From NCBI GenBank assembly GCA_038049695.1, contig CP142453.1:113206001-113270000 (forward strand): 64,000 bases of DNA, given 5' to 3'. The notes under the pieces are model-generated. The model had not been told where the DNA came from, made no database searches, and saw only the letters and a list, made by a program, of their open reading frames with translations. Each line of letters starts with the position of its first letter. The stretch's first letter is position 1. The position numbers and the translations under genes are program-made. Source of the stretch: Cinnamomum chago (taxonomy: Eukaryota > Streptophyta > Magnoliopsida > Laurales > Lauraceae). Below, piece by piece: positions 58,013 through 64,000 of this stretch.

Positions 58013-60724
58013 CAGCAGGGGGACCTTCTAACAACTTTTCAGAGACATTGACTTTGTGTATTAATCATTAAAGTTCCCAAGGGTTAAGAAATCATAGTAA
58101 AGTGGGTTCCTTTGGATTTTAGGATTCGATCCCATCCAAATAAAAAGATGGGATTTTTCAAAAAAGAAAAAAAAAAGCTTAAACCTTAATTAAATAGTTT
58201 TACAAAGAAAAACCATAAATGACGGGATAATTGTTCATAGATTCTTTTGGACGAAATCACCCTGGTTGGCGATATAATAAATTGGTTGACGGCTTCATTT
58301 TAAAAAACGATATTTTGCTCATCGTCTTCTACCTAGTGATGAAAGGGTTATGAAAATCATTGCATTTTGTGTCCCAATGGTCTTTAATTAGTAAGTGGTC
58401 TTGGCAATCTCTGTTAGATATGTAGGTCCCATGCTTAGTTTCTACACATTTGTTGCCCCCCTTAGCATGAGTTTTGAGAGTTTAAGTTTGGAGTGAAAGG
58501 TGTTCGATGTAATGTCTAAATGAAAATTTTCTTTCAATTTGGCGGTGCTTCGAGTGAGCTTGGAGGAGATGAATTTGGGTATGCTTTTGTGAACACTTAG
58601 AGTTTAAAGCCATTTGTTTGGGAGAGTTTCATAGGTTTTGATGTTTTTGAGCAACATTTATGGAGTCATGTTGGGCAATCTTTGAGCAGTGAATGCAAGG
58701 TTTCCTCCTAGGTATTGTAATGTTTGGGTAGAGATTTAGATCTCAAGATTGTTTTTCATTTCGTTAATCCAGAATCTTTGGACCCACTTTATGAAAGGAT
58801 TTGATAGTGGATGGGTTGAACGCACTTCACTATGTGATTTGTGAAAGACTTGTCAAACCATTCCTCTTTGATGCATTCATCATATCCTTTCGATTTTTCC
58901 TCATTTATTTGAAATGGATATTCATCTTCCGCCAAATTCTAGCACCATATAGTCCTCTCCAAACCTAAGGCAATTATATATATATATATATATATTAAAG
59001 CAAAGGGGGAGGTGGGCTGTAAGGGGTGCCACCTCATCCCTAAAACGTCTTTATTTTCAAAGAAATATGCACAAAAAACCCACATTGTTTTAAGGTGCCA
59101 CCTCACTTTGGGCTACTTTTTCTCTCTTAAAACCTTTCTCATAAGAATTTTTTATGAACGTTTGAACTTGAGTTATATTTCTTGCCATTATCCAAATTAT
59201 AAGCAAATTTTTACAGTCGGTTTGTTTTCTTTTCCTTAGATTTTCAATCATCAATGAGTCCCATGTTAAATATGTTTTGTGGGCCCTACCGATGAATGAA
59301 ATCCAAAATGTTGCTCCTTTACTCTTCTTTCAGTTTTTTTCCCCAAATGGATGGATCCAATAGTGGGCACCGGTTTATATTAAATATATTTCAAGATTGG
59401 ACTCCAGTATTTGATGAAATCCCAATAGCCTTCTCTTAACTCCTTTTTTTTTTTTTTTTTAAGAGTGGGCACCACTGATGGAGGGAGGCAAGCCTATTGG
59501 CAGTTGTCTGGTCTCTTAATGGATGCAAATCAATTAGTGGCCCCCGCACATTTAACTTATTTTTGCAGTGGGACCCACTCATGAATTATGCATATATATA
59601 TATATATATATTAGTTTTCTAAGTTAATATGTATCCGTAGTGGGCAATCAGACTGGGTTGGTATCATACACAAGCTTAATTTCTTTGATAATTGTTAGGA
59701 TGTGATTTGGTGCATATGAGTTAGAACTATTAGAAACAAACTATTAGAAACATACTATGATGACTCATATCTATATCCAAGTACACTGATCACATGCAAT
59801 GTACATCTTTTATGTTTTTTCTTCTTCTCTTACACTTGTTCACCCCCCTCTCTTTCAAATTTTTTTCCCTTATACTATCAATCATTTAGGGGGGCCAACT
59901 GTTCAATCACCATAAATCCAGATGTGGTGTGTGGCCCATTGAGGATGAAATCATTTGATTTCCATTTCCTTTCTTCTTATCGTCCCTTTTTTCTTCTTTG
60001 GATGCAGAGCCGTTAGTGAGTCATACACATTAAAAACATTTTAAGGGTAGCCCCCACTGATGGATTAAACACGTTAATTTTTTTATCCATTTATTTTGGT
60101 TCTTTTTAGTAGATGTAGATCCATTCGATTTTTTTTATTTTTCTTATATTTTCAATCATCAATGGTATAATATATCTGTAAATGACATGGTCGTAATGGT
60201 CAATGCCTTAAAATTCAAGGGGTCGTCGTGCTATGTAAAGTTACTTTATTTTATATTTATTTTCATACATAGAAATTTTTTTAATATTCAAATATAATAA
60301 AAAAAACTTATTTTGTATTTATTTTATCTTAACAATATTTGAAAAGAATTCTTAAATTTTAACATATTTTCATTTAAGCCCTAGCCTTTGTTGCTAGTTA
60401 GGTTTTAAAACCATCCAGAAGAAGAAAACTTGCATGAGGTTGACGATATCATCAACCAAGTTCATGATATCGTCAACTGAATTGATTTCATGATATCATC
60501 AATTGGATTAATGATATTGTCCAAAAACATGTATGAATAGTTATCTTGTCATTTTATGATTTTTCTTCATAAAATTGTTTAATTATAGTTTAAAATTATT
60601 TTTTTCGTAAAAATCCCAAAATAGATCCTATTTTTTCAAGATAAGAGGTTTTTCAGAGGATTGTGGTAGAAGTTCAAGATCTAGACACCATAGGTAACAT
60701 GCCTGATCATGTCCAGGCATCAAA
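58013..60724. other. intergenic DNA without recognised gene
   Basis: 58018-58050 (GGACCTTCTAACAACTTTTC) resembles 46008-46040, suggesting that an older duplication extended further. (TA)n runs at 58976-58995 and 59592-59611. 60440-60520 has several GATATC-containing words (GATATCATCAA, GATATCGTCAA) as a short irregular tandem array. No open frame is credible. Confidence 0.45.
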
Positions 60725-60905
60725 GAATCATACTTACTGGAGACTTCTTCGTAAAGAAATCGACATCCACTAATCATATTGAGAGTCTTATTTATGGGGA
60801 TAGATCAAGTCTTAGTCTAAATGAGGTGGATTTTCATGCTGCCCTACGCCCTACTTAATTTGATGTGAGACTTGTTCCATGCGGGCCATACAGAATTTCC
60901 TACAT
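60725..60905 (-). repeat. partial LTR of the 34759 Copia family
   Basis: Shares GAGACTTCTTCG, ACATCCACTAATC-TATTGA, GAGAGTCTTATT and GATTTCCTACA-like end (AATTTCCTACA) with 34759-35097. The outer third of the LTR is missing, and no internal element sequence is adjacent. Confidence 0.75.
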
Positions 60906-61893
60906 GGGAAGAGAGTAATAGAGAGGATAAGAGAGTAGCCGTTGCTAGATGAGGAAGGCATATAAAATGAAAGATCTTTGTTTTCTAGGAGATCAGGGAT
61001 AATATGGAGAATGCCTAAATCTTTCAATTTCTTTTATAGAAAAGAGAAGATTCTTTTTTTTAAACTAATCCAAACACTTCTCAGTAAGAGTATAAGAAAT
61101 TCATCTTAAAAATAGAAAGAGTTTGTATTTTCTTGTGCATCCAAATAGGCATAAGATCTTTTTTGCTTTTCCCCCATCTTTACTGAATTACTATCATGAT
61201 TACAATTATTCTTTTTTTTTTTTTTTGCAATATATTGAAAATGTTACTATGTTGATATAAAAATGGAGCTATTTGTTTATACCACCCTAAGCTTTATTAG
61301 ATTTGTAAATAGACCCCTGTGGTTTGAGTACTTAGTGATGCATCCCTGTCCCTAAAATTAGTTGTCGCGATGATAATTGGCAACAACCAAAAGGTTTGTG
61401 TTGAACTTTTACAAAAATGAAAACTTTGCCCTTACATCCATTAAAAAAACCAGCACACCATTATTTATAAAAATACCATTATTTTATCCCAACTCCTAAC
61501 TATCTCTCTGTCGATTACTCTCTCATGCATATGAAGCCTAATCATGTACTTTGAAACTTTCATGAATTCAATGATGAGTCGTTCATGGTCCGTGTCAATT
61601 ATAAGTAATTAAAGGTGTTTATTGTCATTATGATCAAATTAGATTTAATGAAATGGGCCCCCTATTGATAAACAAACGATTTATGTAGGGTTACTCACTC
61701 AATAAACATACTGTAGCGACTATAAATGTCACAAGCTTTAAAGAAAAATTAAGTCTAAACTTTTAAAATCATCCATAGAGGAATAAATAGATAAGCAAAG
61801 TATAATTTACTCATTTTACTCAAAAGGGTGGTTGCAGGGTTGCTCATTCTGCGGATATGGAAGGTATTAAAAGTCAAACAACAGGTTGTTTTC

Positions 61894-62995
61894 TATATTA
61901 TATTTGGCACGTTTCAAAGTACTTTGATTAATTGATCACCTCGTGGTATGTTTTCTATACCGTATTCAGCACATTTTGAATTAGTGATGCCACACTAGTA
62001 CTCGACACCTCTTGGTATGCAACTTTACTAAAGGTTTATTAAATACCTAGACGGAGAACATCCACCAAACTTAAAGATAAGAAGTAGCAGATAGACTCCA
62101 TATGCATAGAACACACACGGGAGAGGCCAAGAGGGAGAGGGAGAGGGAGAGATAGGTGTGGCTTTCAGTGTCTTTCTTTCCATCTCTTTGGTAGGATTCT
62201 GTAGCTTGGCCTTTTATTTTTATTACGTTGTGTGGTTGAGGCCTGAAAGGATTCGAGAGAAGCTGAGAGAGCAAAGTATCAGAGGGCCCCGGCCTTCTTT
62301 CTTCTATGGAAATATCCAAGAGATGAAGAAGATAAGAGTCGACAGCAAACAAGGGTCCACGAAAATGCCAACACTTAGAGCACAGCTATGTTACAGCTCT
62401 GTTCCCTATTTTGAGAAGTGGAGAGGAGTATGGTACGCATTTCTAACTTTTCTCCTCCTTTTTTTCTCTTGAGTGGAGTAGTTTGGAGGAGATCCAATCT
62501 GCCAAGTGGAACCCACTTCTTTTAAAGGTTGATGATTTGATTAAAACTGAAAACACTCCCACTTGATTAGATTGGGACTCCATCAATCAGATAGCAGTGA
62601 GAATCGGATTGGAGTCTTCGTCTTCACATGGAGATCTGATCATGTATGTTATTGGATGTTCTATTTATCATATGTGTCGGTAGTGGCGGATTCAAATTTT
62701 TCATTTGAGGGTGGGGTGAATGATTCACAATAATATTACTTTCTCTTAATTTGTTATTTTGTTGTTTCCTGGGGCCTTATTTTGACCTTTTACTAGTTCT
62801 GACTGGGGTGACCGCGCCTCCAAAAACTAACATGTGGATGTGCCCCGGAGAATTTTATGACTAGTAGGCCTATCAAGTGATTGTGGATCGAGTTTTTTAA
62901 TTGTCATTCAACCTGATTAAAAACATATAAAATGACCACTTTGTCTCCATCTATGCACCCGCTTGAAAGATGATGGTAGGGTTGGTGGGCATATC
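61894..62995 (+). pseudogene. truncated CYP714 copy: promoter, exon 1 and part of intron 1
   Basis: The promoter block begins at TATATTATA (61894-61902); the exon 1 equivalent is 62152-62432. Versus 49030 the start codon ATG is ATA, one base is gained after ATGAAGAAGATA, one C is lost before PYFEKW, and two bases are lost before the donor gtacgc, so the product would be frameshifted. Similarity continues through intron 1 (GATTTGATTAAAA, AACACTCCCACTTGA, AAAGATGAT) to about 62995, then breaks at a (CT)n(AT)n run. Exons 2-5 are absent. Confidence 0.88.
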
Positions 62996-63002
62996 CATCT
63001 AT

Positions 63003-63003
63003 A

Positions 63004-63052
<49 letters not shown>
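63003..63052. repeat. compound (CT)n(AT)n microsatellite at the end of the CYP714 duplication
   Basis: About 9 CT followed by about 16 AT dinucleotides, exactly where similarity to CYP714 intron 1 ends. Confidence 0.9.
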
Positions 63053-63054
<2 letters not shown>

Positions 63055-63813
63055 GAGGGGATCACACAGGCTGCAGCTAAGTGTAATACAAGCTGGAGGC
63101 GTGTGAGCGAGCCCAACGGATCCTAATGACTAAGACTAAGTTTGAATGGCAACGAAATGTTGTTTTCGCCCGCTCTTTCTGAAATATTTCCCCCATTCTC
63201 ATTTCTCATTCCTCTCCTCCGTCTCTCGTCTCTCTCCCCTCCCACTCGACGACGACGACGACGACGACAACAAAAATTTCAGATAAAAGAACAAAGAAAG
63301 TTAGATCGATTGAAAGAGAAAGAGATAGATAGAAACTATCCCATACCTTGCTGGTCAGCTACAGGAAGTCTTGGAACTCCAAATCCCAGTAAAAAACAGA
63401 AGCAAACCCAGAAGCAGATAAAGCATCGGAATTCCATGGATTCATGCAACCCAAGAAAGACAGAGATAGAGATAGAAATGGACGGAAGTCACAAGAGTGG
63501 TTTGTTTCAGAGGGAATGGGAAACTGGGTGAGATTTGAAGTGGGCAATGATGATGATGATGATGGGGTCATGAAGCTTTTTTTCTTGGGACGAGAGGGAA
63601 AGGATTGAAAAGAAGGTGTTTGTGGAAGGCGTGATGATGAGAAAGCTTTTTCACTCACAATATCCCGTTTTATCCCTCGTGTCTGCTTCCCTCAACATTC
63701 TGAAAACACCGCAGGAGAGAGAGCAAGCGAGGAGCTTCGAGTGATAGATTTCGAGAACCCATTTCTTCTCTGATCTTGATCTTTCGATTTGTAGCTACTG
63801 TTTTGGTCGATTG
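63053..63813 (+). promoter_or_regulatory. upstream region and 5' leader of the right-edge gene
   Basis: Contains a CT-rich block (63185-63245), a (GAC)n run (63248-63269) and purine-rich stretches; the last 100 bases before the ATG are leader-like. Opposing open frames (63142-63531 plus, 63658-63359 minus) are low-complexity and overlap, and are not called. Confidence 0.4.
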
Positions 63814-64000
63814 ATGGCGCAATCCTTGTTGAAATCAGTGTTTGCAGGAGGCTATTCCAAGTTATTTACCTCTCCTGCAAATAGAAGAATACCCTCACCA
63901 ACCCCTCATCAGTTTCAATTTCAGTTGCGAATCAACGCCTTCTCTACTAGTAGTAACAGAAGCAGCAACAGCAGAGATTTCCTTTCGTTATCGGATGAAC
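63814..64000 (+). CDS. N-terminus of an organelle-targeted protein (partial, runs off the right edge)
   Basis: From ATG 63814 the frame is open to the window end (62 codons). MAQSLLKSVFAGGYSKLF, then RINAFSTSSNRSSNSRD, is rich in Ser and Arg with almost no acidic residue for 50 positions. This is typical of a mitochondrial (or dual) presequence, with a likely cleavage near RINAFSTSS. An in-frame stop precedes the ATG (TGA at 63811-63813 is out of frame by none: TTG ATG context), so the start is the first plausible Met. The mature protein begins outside the window, so the function cannot be named. Confidence 0.7.
   Translation, partial: MAQSLLKSVFAGGYSKLFTSPANRRIPSPTPHQFQFQLRINAFSTSSNRSSNSRDFLSLSDE

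Noticed and set aside
63142..63658. Opposing open frames of 129 and 99 codons upstream of the right-edge gene
   Set aside because: Dominated by CT-rich and (GAC)n repeats and mutually overlapping; more likely promoter and leader of the gene at 63814.

Overview
This is a nuclear chromosome window from a flowering plant. It is AT-rich and shows plant-type split genes with GT-AG introns, dense MITEs, LTR-retrotransposon debris and microsatellites. The long introns and abundant short gggcccac-type repeats suggest a non-grass angiosperm, perhaps a magnoliid; that placement is inference.

Three host genes are present. (1) On the minus strand, 22086 down to 2643, lie the first ten exons of a mitochondrial ABC half-transporter of the ATM/ABCB7 type (Arabidopsis ABCB25/ATM3-like). 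They encode about 446 residues: transit peptide and most of the membrane domain. The rest of the membrane domain and the ATP-binding domain must lie beyond the left edge. Introns 2 and 5 exceed 6 kb because of nested transposons. (2) On the plus strand, 49030-54243 holds a complete five-exon cytochrome P450 of the CYP714 family (517 residues, phases consistent). A decayed copy of its promoter, exon 1 and part of intron 1 lies at 61894-62995, and a third copy of the promoter alone lies at 57813-58012. (3) At 63814 the N-terminus of an organelle-targeted protein runs off the right edge.

The rest is mostly transposon-derived. Many elements can be delimited by target-site duplications (TSDs): three solo LTRs (9337-11669, 15279-19203, 35793-39680); a deleted Copia element (34759-40101) with one solo LTR inside its pol gene; two Mutator-like elements (8839-12078, 26083-29831); hAT-type elements (17377-18708, 42152-43780, 47563-48693); a PIF/Harbinger-like element (30309-31339); a LINE fragment (about 33040-34285); and many hairpin MITEs.

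I found no operon-like or clearly new biochemical system. The most informative structure is the CYP714 locus: one MITE occupies the same 9-bp site upstream of two promoter copies, while the third copy keeps the empty site, which orders the duplication events. All gene models were read by eye from the sequence, without database searches.
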